In this document: piece after piece, positions 1-9,486 of the stretch | How the letters are laid out: every line of letters starts with the position of its first letter | Position numbering within the stretch: the first letter of the stretch is position 1 | IMG/VR virus record: IMGVR_UViG_3300021976_000037 | Coordinates: 1 to 40,392 of that record | Length of the DNA: 40,392 nt | From: a virus | Direction: 5' to 3' (one strand) | Made by a program: the position numbers and the translations under genes | The notes under the pieces: generated by a model | Databases searched by the model: none | Seen by the model: the letters and a program-made list of their open reading frames with translations, nothing else | What the model was told of the DNA's origin: nothing

Positions 1-757
1 CCAGAGGGATCATGCCCACGCTGTACGTCTCCGCGATCGTCCTGACCCAGTCGTTCAGGGGCGTGGAGCCTGTGTACTGAACCTCCTGACGCAGACGCAG
101 GTTCACGCCCACCTTGCTAGGCCCACCCACCACCCGGAATGGGTAGTCCTCGTCGATCAGTTGCTGGACTGCCTTCCCGGCCATCTGTAGGTCGGTGGGG
201 TGAGACAGAGTGGTCCCAGCCCACCCGAAGCCATCCTCGGCCGTCTCCTGGTAGCTGAGCACAGCTTGGGGAACGTAGTTGTCGATGGCCATGCCACGAC
301 CGTGCTTCGCGTACACCTTCTGTAGGGCCGGGGTGCTGGTGGTGACCAGGGTGGCGCGCTTGCAGCACTCCATCGCCCACTTCCAGGACAGTGGTGAGTT
401 CTTGTTGCTGTGACGATAGGTGTGGTACGCGACGTTGCCGGGATGAATGGAGGACATGTCGTCATCCATGTCGATGACCACGGCGACCTTGTTCTGACGG
501 AGAATGTCGATCATCTGAGCCTGGAGTGGGTGCGCTGGCCGCTGCACTACCAGAACGTCTGCGTCGGCTGGGACCTGGATGCTGGTGACCCGCTGGGAAC
601 CATCAGGGAGATCCTCGGTCTTACAAGCGATGCCTGACTCTTTGCTGGGGGGCATGACCGTCACGTCCAGGCCCTGTTCCAGGAGGGCTTGGGCGGGCCA
701 GACTAACCGGTAATGTCCGCACCCATGCAGGTCGGCCGGTAGCACATATACCTTCAC
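1..757 (-). CDS. Glycosyltransferase-like protein, partial (3' end outside window)
   Basis: A GTG start at 757 follows a good AAGGAG site, and the frame stays open to the window edge, giving at least 252 residues. The N-terminus begins MKVYVLPADLHGCGHYRLVW, which fits a Rossmann-type GT-B glycosyltransferase opening: a beta strand, then the G-x-x-x-YR segment that actinophage and bacterial group 1 transferases use at the donor/acceptor cleft. Later segments (VVIDMDDDMSSIHPGN; LVTTSTPALQKVYAKHG; GMAIDNYVP) match the usual GT4-like order. The C-terminal nucleotide-sugar half is only partly visible. It is the last gene of the tail block, 20 bp after the receptor-binding-type protein, so it may glycosylate a virion protein or host surface polymer. 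That role is inference; the fold assignment rests on motif recognition. Confidence 0.75.
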   Translation of the reverse strand, partial: MKVYVLPADLHGCGHYRLVWPAQALLEQGLDVTVMPPSKESGIACKTEDLPDGSQRVTSIQVPADADVLVVQRPAHPLQAQMIDILRQNKVAVVIDMDDDMSSIHPGNVAYHTYRHSNKNSPLSWKWAMECCKRATLVTTSTPALQKVYAKHGRGMAIDNYVPQAVLSYQETAEDGFGWAGTTLSHPTDLQMAGKAVQQLIDEDYPFRVVGGPSKVGVNLRLRQEVQYTGSTPLNDWVRTIAETYSVGMIPL

Positions 758-777
758 GCGGTCTCCTTGTTGTGCCG

Positions 778-1362
778 TCACGGACCTGCGAAGAAAGTGG
801 CATTGATGCTAAAGAAACCATTCGTCCCACCGGTGCTCCAGTTAACATTCCCATCTGGATAAATGTCTAGGCGGGCAAACACGTTATTGGCAATGCTTGC
901 GAAGATTATGTTCTTCGCTGGTCGATAACCGACCGGCAAGACAAAGATGTTGCCAGTTGGCCCTGGTCCAATGCCGTCCTTGACGAGTCCTTGAATCGTC
1001 ACCATTCCATCAGCCATCTTGCGGTAACGCGCGCCTTGCCAAACCACCGAACCGTCATAATTGACCCACCCATTAATGAGTACTGGTATATGCCAGGGAT
1101 CGACCTTCGTGATACCGATGATGAAGTTCCCTGATGGAGGTACGGTCAGGCCCATGACCCGACCGCCCGAAGTCAGTGCATCACCAGTCAGGTTCACTGC
1201 ATTGATAGGCTCGGTGTCACCGTCGTACAGAATGGATACCCCGTCAGCAGCAATACTGCCTGGGCGCAGTGTCCATGTGAGACCAAGAGACTTGGCTCTA
1301 TCTACAATGGATTGTGCCCCAATGCCCACAAGGGCGGGAGCCTGATCCGGGTCACTGGTCAT
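778..1362 (-). CDS. Minor tail protein, receptor-binding type
   Basis: A 194-residue protein whose ATG overlaps the stop of the preceding hub gene by 4 bases (ATGA), so the two are probably translationally coupled. The C-terminal half (about residues 95-194) has the pattern seen at the tip of many actinophage tail proteins: WVNYDG, ARYRKMADGMVTIQGLVKDG, then a glycine/aromatic stretch (FVLPVGYRPAKNIIF) and a beta-rich end. That module is a small jelly-roll-like domain usually placed at the distal tail where it meets the cell surface. No catalytic motif is visible. Placement after the hub and tip genes supports a tail-tip adsorption protein; which surface structure it binds cannot be read from the sequence. 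Confidence 0.7.
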   Translation of the reverse strand: MTSDPDQAPALVGIGAQSIVDRAKSLGLTWTLRPGSIAADGVSILYDGDTEPINAVNLTGDALTSGGRVMGLTVPPSGNFIIGITKVDPWHIPVLINGWVNYDGSVVWQGARYRKMADGMVTIQGLVKDGIGPGPTGNIFVLPVGYRPAKNIIFASIANNVFARLDIYPDGNVNWSTGGTNGFFSINATFFAGP

Positions 1363-2432
1363 TGGCGGTAAGCCTTACGTAGCAAGTGATTCATGTCGCC
1401 ACCCTCGGTCAGCGCCATACTCCACGCCAGCTCCAACCACACATCCCCCTGCCACTCGATGACGTTGTACGAGTCATGGCGAGGGTCGGGGGCAGTCGTC
1501 AGCGAGACACGTTCGAAGATTGTCTGCCGGTTAACTAGGTTTTGTGCGATCTGCTCAGCCTGGAGTATGTCTGTGATCTGGAGATCCTGTACCTCCAGAA
1601 TTTCGAATCCTCTGTTCGCCACAGAATGAGGAGCCAGGGGTGGCACTGAGGCGGTACCTACTACTGGAGTGGCCGTGTTAGTGGCTGCGTTAGAAATCAC
1701 CTTGAATGTGTTGGGCGCAGTCAGTAGATCATCAGTCTCAATGATGTTCGCTCGGGTGACCTGATTGCCGGCATCGTAATCAAAGTCCGGGATCTTAGTG
1801 GCTGGGTCGAACGACCTGACGAACCGCATGATGCCATTGTTGTCGAACCACGGGCTGAAGTAGTCACCAGATATCGACAGAGCTTCTAGCATGGAGCCTC
1901 TACCAGTGCCAACAGCCCAAGAGTTGACAGACGTCAGAGATGACGCTTCCATGACGAAGTCGATAGGCAGTCCAGCCAGGACTAAGGCAACGACCACCGG
2001 CACCGTGCGAGGTACACCGCCGTCCAGGCCACTGATCCCATTAGGGCTCTGCTGATCGACCAGGAACATCTCATCGTTGAGCGCGACCTGTCCGAGCTTG
2101 CCGCTGGTGTACTTCTGTCTCGTGAAATCGGTGAACATGTACTTCCCCAACGGGTACGTAGCCCCGTTGGGGAACACCATCGACACCGTGATGCGGTCAC
2201 GGATCGCGTTGATGGCAGCGGTATCTTCAGCGCCCAGCGACAGAGAGAGCTGACGCTTGATGGTCCGTGTCGTGTCGTGGGTCAGTGAGGCGCCACGGAG
2301 GGGATGAATCTCCCCCAGGTCTTCGCCCGTGATCCCGTCAGTGCGATGGAACGTGAACGAGGCCTGACGCTGGCCCATCCAGGGGGCCAGGTCCAGCAGC
2401 GGATCAAACGGGAACAGCGTAAGAGTCATCAC
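1359..2432 (-). CDS. Tail hub / baseplate-type minor tail protein
   Basis: A 357-residue protein overlapping the end of the large tip protein by 4 bases. Its order of segments resembles siphophage hub proteins: an N-terminal beta region (TFHRTDGITGEDLGEIHPL, LSLSLGAEDTAAINAIRDRI), a middle region on a ligand-like surface (YSPW-type FSPWFDNNGIMRFVRS), then a C-terminal barrel (ILEVQDLQITDILQAEQIAQNLV ... WQGDVWLELAW). Hub proteins sit below the tape measure end and carry the receptor-binding proteins. Assignment comes from position and general architecture, not from a diagnostic motif, so an alternative minor-tail role is possible. Confidence 0.6.
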   Translation of the reverse strand: MMTLTLFPFDPLLDLAPWMGQRQASFTFHRTDGITGEDLGEIHPLRGASLTHDTTRTIKRQLSLSLGAEDTAAINAIRDRITVSMVFPNGATYPLGKYMFTDFTRQKYTSGKLGQVALNDEMFLVDQQSPNGISGLDGGVPRTVPVVVALVLAGLPIDFVMEASSLTSVNSWAVGTGRGSMLEALSISGDYFSPWFDNNGIMRFVRSFDPATKIPDFDYDAGNQVTRANIIETDDLLTAPNTFKVISNAATNTATPVVGTASVPPLAPHSVANRGFEILEVQDLQITDILQAEQIAQNLVNRQTIFERVSLTTAPDPRHDSYNVIEWQGDVWLELAWSMALTEGGDMNHLLRKAYRQ

Positions 2433-5400
2433 GGGTCCACGGGGGTGGGCGTATCAGTGACCTCCACGATGGCTACCGGTGCCATGTACAGACGCCGGTC
2501 ACGTTGCACATCCCCGTTCGGTACGGAGACGTTGGCGAACCATCGGTTCCCGTCCTCATCTCGCAGACAGATGTAGGGGACGTTCACCCAAGCCATGTTG
2601 CGCAGGCTGGTGAAGTCCTCCAGTGTCTCCGGGGAGATGGCTGCAGCCTGGACTAGGAGGTTGCGACTGAAGTTGGTGCCGCCGCGCTCCGTGGGACGGA
2701 AGGCGGTGACGTAGTCCCGGCCGTACATGGTCTGGAACGTCTGGCCGGCAGCTTCAGGGAAGTTGAAGCTCTCGTGCACCTCCCCTTCCCAGCCGAGGCA
2801 GTAGGCCAGGTTACTGGCACCCGACTGCACGGAGTTGGTGGTGAAGATCCAGACGTGATCGTTGGCTCCGACACTGGTGGCAGTAACACCTGGGGCCGGG
2901 ATTGTGCTGGAGGTGGCGCCCGTTGAAGGCCCGGTCAACGTCACTTCGTCCACGTACCACGTACTCGATGCTACGAAGGTGGCAGCGGTCGTGACCGAGG
3001 CAAACACGGCGCCCACTGGAGCCGTGAATGGCGTCGGCCCCCACTGACTCCAGGCGTTGATGGCGCCTGTGGTCTGGGAGATCGTGTTGATGGAGATTGT
3101 CCCGTGAGCAGCGTTCTTCCATACGACATTCAGGTCACGACCGATGGTGCCTGATGCCGACGCTATCCACCCGGCGAGTGTGTACGACTGCCCCGCTATA
3201 ACCGAGAAGTCATCGCTCGCGACCGAAGGTGTGCCAATCCCGTCAGGAGTTATCAGCATTGACGCCGAACCCTCATGGGAAAGCAAAGTGGATCGAGTGG
3301 CGGTAGCGCCACCTGCAGCGGTCCAGGTGGCGACGTTCGTTTCAAAGAAGGAGTTGGGAACCAAGTTAGCGTTAGAGGCTGCGGAGAGACCATTAGCCCA
3401 CGGACCAGCGAACTCCAGGATGTTTACCTTGCGGATTCGGTAGCTGGTTGGGATCGCCACTCTGGCTTCGTAGTCGTTGAAGGTGATGAGGCCTTGGTTG
3501 GTCGCCTTCATGATCGTTTTCCAGGTGGTGTCCACTGTGTCCATGCGCTGGATCTCGGTGTACCCCAGGTCGTAGTTAGACACCGTGATGTTGTCGTACG
3601 AGATCGTCATAGCGCCAGCACCCGAAACCGATCGAGTGACAACAGTGCCAGCATTCGGGTTTGTCAGGGTGACCAGTTCAAGGAGCCAGTGGTCTGGTTC
3701 AGGGTCACCGTCCAACCAGGCCTTGCCCTTGAAGCTGGAACCGAACAGCTGCATCCTTAGCTTCACTCTGGTGCCTGGAACGTACCGACCAGCGAACACC
3801 ACGTTGCCTAGTTGCGTGTGGGAGCCACCGACCACAGTGGACATGATCAGTTTCGCTGTCCCGTCGGCAGGGAAGTTGATCATCCCATACAACTGATCGC
3901 CGGCTCCGTTATCCCGAAGCGCGAGCGCTCCCCAGTGATCCAGAGTGGTGGCCGCCGTGTCCGACCAGATCTCCGCGTAGGCGTTGACATCTCGCGCCGA
4001 GAACGAGGCCAATCGTGCGATGCGGTAAGTACCAGTGGTAGACAGCAGGACTTTGCCGACAGAACCGTTCACCGAGAAGTCAGTAGCTGATCCACCTGCC
4101 GTTGCCCAAGTCTGCCCTCCGGTAGATGTACCCCAACCACTAGTCACCACCCTGGAGAACACGTCCGTCATCTGATTCACGGGATCTAGGCCCCATGCGA
4201 GCTGGTTGTACGCCAGTGCGGTTGGAACGTACTGTGGTGCTATTCCACAGTTCAGCCCGATCCCAAGGAGAGTCTGGTTCTGCTGCGTGATACCGAACCC
4301 AGACACGGCCGCAGAGTCCTGGCTGAACATGAGTGCCGCGTCAGCGCTGTAGTCGTCGGTGGGAGTCTCGATGCTGAGGTTGTCGAACACATTGGACTGC
4401 GGCAACGTGTTGGTGTTGCCCGAATTGATCTGCGATACAACGCGAACCGCGCCAGCACCTGGTAGAGACGCATCGAATACGGTGAGAAGCCAAGCGATTG
4501 GTTCGGACGTAGCGGCGGTACCAAGCCAGGCTTTCGCTTTCAGAGTGTTGCCAACAACCCTGAATCTGATCGCAATCGCGTTAGCGGGAACTACGCCAGG
4601 GATGACCGTGGGACCAGCGATGACTGTAGTAACGCCGGCAACACTCTTCCTGAGCGTAAGGGTGATGGTGTTGGCGATAGTCCGAGTCACTAATGCTGCG
4701 TACTGATTGCTGGCATCGATGTACCTGACGTCGTGCCAGGAGATGAAGTCCTGGGTCAGCGGTGCCGCCGTCAAGGTAGTGTCATCAGTAATACGGTAGT
4801 CAATGTCTGCCTGAGGCACGATAGCTAGGACTGTTGCATCGTATGTTCCGGTCGTAGGATGTACGTGCCGTGCGTCAGAACCGGTGGTACTGAATTCGGA
4901 TGCCGTTCCAGTCTGAACGGTCCAAACCTGTCCGGTGTCTGCTGTACCCCAGCCGCTAGCTGTGACTCTGGTGAACGTGTCACGTATCGAGGCGTAGGCC
5001 GGCTGGAGCCCCTGGTCCGATTGAGTGCCCGGATTCCAGCTCATGTTGATGGCAGCGCCAGCGGTCGGCTGGCCATAGGTTGCGTTGTACAACTGGCCAG
5101 GGTAAGGAGCTAGGGAGTTTATGTTCCCTGACGTCCCTGAGAGCGCCAGAGCGGCAGCTCCCATTACCTCCCACCTGTTGCCCTTCAGTTCGGTGGTAGA
5201 CGACCAGATCCATTGTGGATTGGTACCAGTGCCCATGGTGGGGGCTGTCGGGAACCGGAGGGTTACCTCCTTCCAGCCATCGATGATCGGCTGCAAGGCG
5301 TCCCACTGAGCGGGGGTGATGCTGACGTTCATCCCAGCCCCGGAGATGCTCGGCGAGGACAAGGTCAACGGGACTGTCGTGTCACCAAACCGGCGGGCAT

Positions 5401-6757
5401 AGAACCGAACCTGGGGATAGGTAGACGAAGTCAGCCCGACATCGTAGATGTCTTGAGCGGCAGTGAAGGCGCCATAGACCTGAGCAACGACCTGGGTCCC
5501 GTAAGCGTGGACCTCGGTCAGTGGACCGCCAGATGTATGCACGGACAGCTGCGGCAGGATATGAGTCTGGCCGGCTACGAACGTCTCCCCCACTGCTGTG
5601 TCGTCCATGGGGAACGGGATATCTACCTGTACCCCCGGCTGGTTGGGCATCGGGTACAGCTCGCGTAGCGCATTCAGGGAGGCGAAGTCTGACGTGGTGG
5701 CAACAAGGTTGTCGTTCAGGGCGCCCACGTCAGCGGAGGACAGCACCACCGTGTATTCGCCAGCTGGAAGTACCGCATTAAACGTGGTACCGCCTGTATC
5801 GGTCTGATAGAGAGGCATGTCCACAATGGGGATGATGTTCGTGCCGAGGATCGTATCGGTTCCCGTGGAGACACCAGAGAAGGTCGTGCCGAACTGCATC
5901 CCGCCTACGGCTAGTCGCTGTTCCTCGCAGTAGAACACCTCCAGCGCGACATAGAAGATGTATGCACTGGAGGCTGAAGTGGTGCCCAGGTTCACTGAAG
6001 TGCCCGTGGTGATGAGTGTCCACAGGACGCCAGCCAGGTTGTCTAGCCGGGTCAGCTGCGTGTAGGTCCATGGCATCCGCAGCGGACTATTGTTCGGAGT
6101 CGTTGGTACAGAGCTGCTGTGCCAGAACTGGTTGATCTCCCCGAGCTTGTGACGGGTGATGACCATGTTGTCTCCGAACCTGCCGAACAGAGCGTACGGA
6201 GCGGCGGGGACGACAGACAGGTTCTGTGCCATGAAGATGGCACTGGCTGAGGCTGACCCGGCTCCGAAAATGTCGGAAGTACCAGAGCCGCCGATGAGGA
6301 CATTGACACCGAGGATTCGCTTACCGCTCAACTGTGCGGCGAACTGGTTGGTGGCGAAGTTGACGATGACGCCAGAGTTCGCGACGTTGGTTGCCAAGCT
6401 GATGCCGGTGGAGGTGCTCTGCGTAAGGAGAGCGGCAATCGCATCGGTGGTACCGCTAACTGTTGCGTTTGTCAGCGTCACCGCGTTGACAGGAATCAAC
6501 GCACGCTGGACAGGACCACTGAGCCCTTCCGTGCCCTTGCGGTACACAGCCGCCAGATACGTCTGTCCCCGGTCCGTGAGAGGCGGCATGGAGCGTACGT
6601 AGAACCGGGCATCCTGCAGTCTGCGTGGAGCGGTGGAGGTGAAGCTGTGTCCTAGCTCGACAACGTTAACGGCAGGAGAGAAGACTGTGGTCTCTGGCCG
6701 AATCGGCACCCACTCCTGACCCAGGATGTAGGGGATGTGAGGGTTGTAAACTCCCAT
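2429..6757 (-). CDS. Large tail-tip protein with duplicated lectin-like domains
   Basis: A 1442-residue beta-rich protein rich in Thr, Ser, Ala and Gly. Around residues 590-800 and 860-1065 two related copies of a domain begin with DTFTRVTASGWGTADTGQ and DVFSRVVTSGWGTSTGGQ; each continues with a T/F-S-x-x-G segment and ends in a KAWLG/KAWLDG strand. This is the concanavalin/LamG-like module common in actinophage tail proteins. A third segment, about 1135-1285, opens NLVPNSFFETNVATWTAAGG and has the layout of a CBM4/9-type carbohydrate-binding domain. The N-terminus (MGVYNPHIPYILGQEWVPIR) is typical of proteins docking on the tail tip. It lies directly after the tape measure gene. A role in binding cell-wall or capsular glycans is inferred from the domains; no hydrolase residues are apparent. 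Confidence 0.75.
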   Translation of the reverse strand: MGVYNPHIPYILGQEWVPIRPETTVFSPAVNVVELGHSFTSTAPRRLQDARFYVRSMPPLTDRGQTYLAAVYRKGTEGLSGPVQRALIPVNAVTLTNATVSGTTDAIAALLTQSTSTGISLATNVANSGVIVNFATNQFAAQLSGKRILGVNVLIGGSGTSDIFGAGSASASAIFMAQNLSVVPAAPYALFGRFGDNMVITRHKLGEINQFWHSSSVPTTPNNSPLRMPWTYTQLTRLDNLAGVLWTLITTGTSVNLGTTSASSAYIFYVALEVFYCEEQRLAVGGMQFGTTFSGVSTGTDTILGTNIIPIVDMPLYQTDTGGTTFNAVLPAGEYTVVLSSADVGALNDNLVATTSDFASLNALRELYPMPNQPGVQVDIPFPMDDTAVGETFVAGQTHILPQLSVHTSGGPLTEVHAYGTQVVAQVYGAFTAAQDIYDVGLTSSTYPQVRFYARRFGDTTVPLTLSSPSISGAGMNVSITPAQWDALQPIIDGWKEVTLRFPTAPTMGTGTNPQWIWSSTTELKGNRWEVMGAAALALSGTSGNINSLAPYPGQLYNATYGQPTAGAAINMSWNPGTQSDQGLQPAYASIRDTFTRVTASGWGTADTGQVWTVQTGTASEFSTTGSDARHVHPTTGTYDATVLAIVPQADIDYRITDDTTLTAAPLTQDFISWHDVRYIDASNQYAALVTRTIANTITLTLRKSVAGVTTVIAGPTVIPGVVPANAIAIRFRVVGNTLKAKAWLGTAATSEPIAWLLTVFDASLPGAGAVRVVSQINSGNTNTLPQSNVFDNLSIETPTDDYSADAALMFSQDSAAVSGFGITQQNQTLLGIGLNCGIAPQYVPTALAYNQLAWGLDPVNQMTDVFSRVVTSGWGTSTGGQTWATAGGSATDFSVNGSVGKVLLSTTGTYRIARLASFSARDVNAYAEIWSDTAATTLDHWGALALRDNGAGDQLYGMINFPADGTAKLIMSTVVGGSHTQLGNVVFAGRYVPGTRVKLRMQLFGSSFKGKAWLDGDPEPDHWLLELVTLTNPNAGTVVTRSVSGAGAMTISYDNITVSNYDLGYTEIQRMDTVDTTWKTIMKATNQGLITFNDYEARVAIPTSYRIRKVNILEFAGPWANGLSAASNANLVPNSFFETNVATWTAAGGATATRSTLLSHEGSASMLITPDGIGTPSVASDDFSVIAGQSYTLAGWIASASGTIGRDLNVVWKNAAHGTISINTISQTTGAINAWSQWGPTPFTAPVGAVFASVTTAATFVASSTWYVDEVTLTGPSTGATSSTIPAPGVTATSVGANDHVWIFTTNSVQSGASNLAYCLGWEGEVHESFNFPEAAGQTFQTMYGRDYVTAFRPTERGGTNFSRNLLVQAAAISPETLEDFTSLRNMAWVNVPYICLRDEDGNRWFANVSVPNGDVQRDRRLYMAPVAIVEVTDTPTPVDP

Positions 6758-6759
6758 CG

Positions 6760-8841
6760 TTACAGGGTCCTAACTGCGAGTCGGGTGTTCCGTGAAGCGA
6801 TCTGACTGTTAATCCCTGCCCCCACTGCCATACCGGTGGATGATGCTTCGTCTTGTGTCGGCAACGCACCACGGAAGTTCACCTGTAGTGCATTGGCTCC
6901 GAACAGAATATGCGTAGTGTTCTGGTTCACGCCGATACCACCGAGGCCAGAAGTGAAGTCACCCAGCAAAGCCTGGATGTCTCTGGCGCCACTGCGGATG
7001 CCTTCTCCGAAGCCCTCCATGACTGCCCTACCTGCTGGCTCCAGAATCTTGCGGTCCTTTTCTTCTGGCCCCTTCCAGTCGGGCAGCCAGCCGGTGATGT
7101 TGTTCAACAGATTGCGTAGGGGCGCGATTCTCTCATTGATACCGGCCATAAGGCCGTTGATGAGGTTGCGGCCTGCCTGAATCAGGAGGCCAAAGAGGTC
7201 TCCAACAGCCCTAACGAATCTGCCCGGGAGCGCTTCGAGATCAGCGACTCTGCCGTTGATCCAGTTGACGAAGTCAGCCGTCATCCGGGCGAAGAAGCCT
7301 GTGACCACCACCCAGAAGCCTTGCAGCGCCTTCCAGATACCCTCGCCGATCACACTGAAGAAGTCACCGAGGAACTTGACGCCTTCTTCGATCTTCAGTC
7401 CGAGCCACACAATGCCATCGATGATGGCTGGGATCGCGGTGAAGGCGAACCAGTCCACAAAGGCCTGAACCGAGGCCATCAGGAACAGGATGGCCTCGGC
7501 TCCGAGAGCCAGTACGTAGAACGAGAGGATGGCCAGACCGATCAGCTCGTTCATAGACCGCAGGCCTGCCTCCGAGGCTAGGAACGCGGTCAACATCCCC
7601 AGGATGGTGGTCAGGTTGGTGATCAGAGCATCACCGCCAGCCTTGTTCAGGGTGTCCAGGAACTGGACGATGAATCCGAAGGCTGCTGCGATGAGCGGTC
7701 CCAGCTCCTTCAACGTGGTGAACATGTCGCTCAGCCAGGTCTGGAACTCTTTGGAGTTGGCGATCTCGATGAGGTTGTCACCGAGCTTGCTGAGACCCGA
7801 GTTGAGCAGATCTCCCAGTCCCATCAGGAGGGGCAGGGAAGCGTCCCCGAGCTTGATCAGGCCTACGAGGAAGTTGCCGAAGGCGGGACCGAAGTCCCGG
7901 ATCCACTTCTCTGTGGTGGGAATGACTCGGGCGATGAAGTTGTGGAACTCGGGACCAGAGAAGGCGGCCAGGATGGCGCTGGTGGCCTTACCGAGGTCGG
8001 TGGCGATCTGTCCCACGTTGCGTCGTAGCAGTGGGGAGATGTTGTTGATGACGTCGGTGACCGATTTGCCCAGCGCCTTGAAGAAGTTCTGCTGGGCTAC
8101 CGCCTGCAGGTCTTTGAACAGACCTTTGAGTGGCAGCAGACTCTTGACGAACGTCTGAGCGGCAGGCTGCAGGTCTACCAGAGCCTTCTTCAGCTCTGTG
8201 GCGTTGGTGGCGGCGAACGCCCCCTGGATCGCACCACCTACACCCTTGAAGGCGAGGAACAGGACACCAGCCTGAATACCGATGGCAGCGACCAGCGCCG
8301 GGATCGTAGTCAGGGTGGCGGCGAGTGCGTTGACGGCCTGTAGCGCGGCTCCCACGAGGCCGACGATGGCGCCGATGACCGGCACCATGGCGACAATCAG
8401 TGGAGACTTACCAGAGATGTTGAACCCAGAGCCAATGGCGTCCTGGATCGCCTGACCGATCTTGGCGAAGACGCCACTGTCACTGACGACGCTACTGAAC
8501 GCTTGCTCTACTTCCCGGGCGATACCGGTGGCAGTCTGCTTGATGAACCTGCCGTCTTTGCCACGGACGTTGTATCTCAGATTCGGCTTGAGATCGATGA
8601 CTTCTTTCTCGACTGCGTCACCGATCGACTTGCCGATGGACCTACCGTGCTTACCGACTTCCTTCTCGACACCTTTGCCGATGTGGTCGCCAATGTGGGC
8701 GCCCATCTTGTCGGCGTCTTTCTCAGTGTCCTTGCCCGCTTTGTCCAGACCGCTACGGACGTCGTCATCCATCTTGGATGTCCGGGCGTGAATGTCGACC
8801 CAGGCGTCACCCAGGCTTCCTTCACCAAGAGCAGCGGTCAC
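6760..8841 (-). CDS. Tape measure protein
   Basis: A 693-residue protein with a GTG start (8841), two positions from the next tail gene. The N-terminal 130 residues are charged and helical (DKAGKDTEKDADKMGAHIGD and VEKEVGKHGRSIGKSIGDAV), followed by a long hydrophobic stretch near residues 144-200 and another near 430-462, the usual arrangement in siphophage tape measures that must cross the membrane during DNA entry. Further helical repeats lead to a small C-terminal part. The chaperone pair lies immediately upstream, as in most siphoviruses. Using the general rule of about 0.15 nm per residue, a tail of around 100 nm is implied; that is inference. No lysozyme or peptidase motif is visible. 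Confidence 0.9.
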   Translation of the reverse strand: MTAALGEGSLGDAWVDIHARTSKMDDDVRSGLDKAGKDTEKDADKMGAHIGDHIGKGVEKEVGKHGRSIGKSIGDAVEKEVIDLKPNLRYNVRGKDGRFIKQTATGIAREVEQAFSSVVSDSGVFAKIGQAIQDAIGSGFNISGKSPLIVAMVPVIGAIVGLVGAALQAVNALAATLTTIPALVAAIGIQAGVLFLAFKGVGGAIQGAFAATNATELKKALVDLQPAAQTFVKSLLPLKGLFKDLQAVAQQNFFKALGKSVTDVINNISPLLRRNVGQIATDLGKATSAILAAFSGPEFHNFIARVIPTTEKWIRDFGPAFGNFLVGLIKLGDASLPLLMGLGDLLNSGLSKLGDNLIEIANSKEFQTWLSDMFTTLKELGPLIAAAFGFIVQFLDTLNKAGGDALITNLTTILGMLTAFLASEAGLRSMNELIGLAILSFYVLALGAEAILFLMASVQAFVDWFAFTAIPAIIDGIVWLGLKIEEGVKFLGDFFSVIGEGIWKALQGFWVVVTGFFARMTADFVNWINGRVADLEALPGRFVRAVGDLFGLLIQAGRNLINGLMAGINERIAPLRNLLNNITGWLPDWKGPEEKDRKILEPAGRAVMEGFGEGIRSGARDIQALLGDFTSGLGGIGVNQNTTHILFGANALQVNFRGALPTQDEASSTGMAVGAGINSQIASRNTRLAVRTL

Positions 8842-8880
8842 AGCCTCATGGTACGGACCAAAGCGGGCAAGATGGTACTA

Positions 8881-9486
8881 CTACTCCCCAGCCATGGCCA
8901 AGAAGGCATCTCCCGATATTTCAAGTTCTTCTGGCTTCGGTCCCCAGCCCTCTGGAGCCAGCTCCAGTTTCATCAGGAACATGGTGCGTTTGCTGTCCTC
9001 GATAGCGCGCACCATGAGGAGGAACAGAGCATCCAGCCATGCTGCAAGAGACACGGTGGAGGCGTCTACCTTCTCTGCCATATCCCCGCCGAGAGCGTCC
9101 CAGCTATGTCGAGCAACCGTTATAAGACGTAATGCCACCCACCAGGGGCGCCCGGAGACCTGGCTGACAATCTCCAGCCCGAGTCCCTGGGAGTCCTCCA
9201 GGGCAAGATTCCCGTGATGCAGGAGACCCTCTACGTACTGCCTGTCTTCCTCGCCCAACATCCCCGGGAACACGTCATCGGCAATGAAGGTGTCGGACAT
9301 CAGGACATGGAGCCAGTCGGCCGCACACATGGCTGGGATGGTGAGATCTTCGCCAGCTACCTCCACGATCACAGGCCACTGCTTCAGTGACCAGACCGGA
9401 TCAGTGACCAGTGAAGGTAGCTGGATCTGCCCTGCCGAGGCGGGTGAATCAGGTAGTTCAGGACTTGCTGCGCGGTGGCCGACCAC
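8881..9486 (-). CDS. Tail assembly chaperone, downstream frame
   Basis: A 201-codon frame lying between the first chaperone frame and the tape measure, where siphophages place the gpT part of the gpG/gpGT pair. It overlaps the upstream frame by 29 bases and lies in the +1 (equivalently -2) frame relative to it; that frame is open only from a TAA at about 9505. The first possible start is GTG at 9486, with no convincing ribosome binding site, and the first in-frame ATG is far inside. The product is helical and acidic (WPVIVEVAGEDLTIPAMCAADWLHVL; RAIEDSKRTMFLMKLELAPEGWG). It is probably made as a fusion by ribosomal frameshifting, or by coupled reinitiation; the sequence does not settle which. 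Confidence 0.75.
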   Translation of the reverse strand: MVGHRAASPELPDSPASAGQIQLPSLVTDPVWSLKQWPVIVEVAGEDLTIPAMCAADWLHVLMSDTFIADDVFPGMLGEEDRQYVEGLLHHGNLALEDSQGLGLEIVSQVSGRPWWVALRLITVARHSWDALGGDMAEKVDASTVSLAAWLDALFLLMVRAIEDSKRTMFLMKLELAPEGWGPKPEELEISGDAFLAMAGE

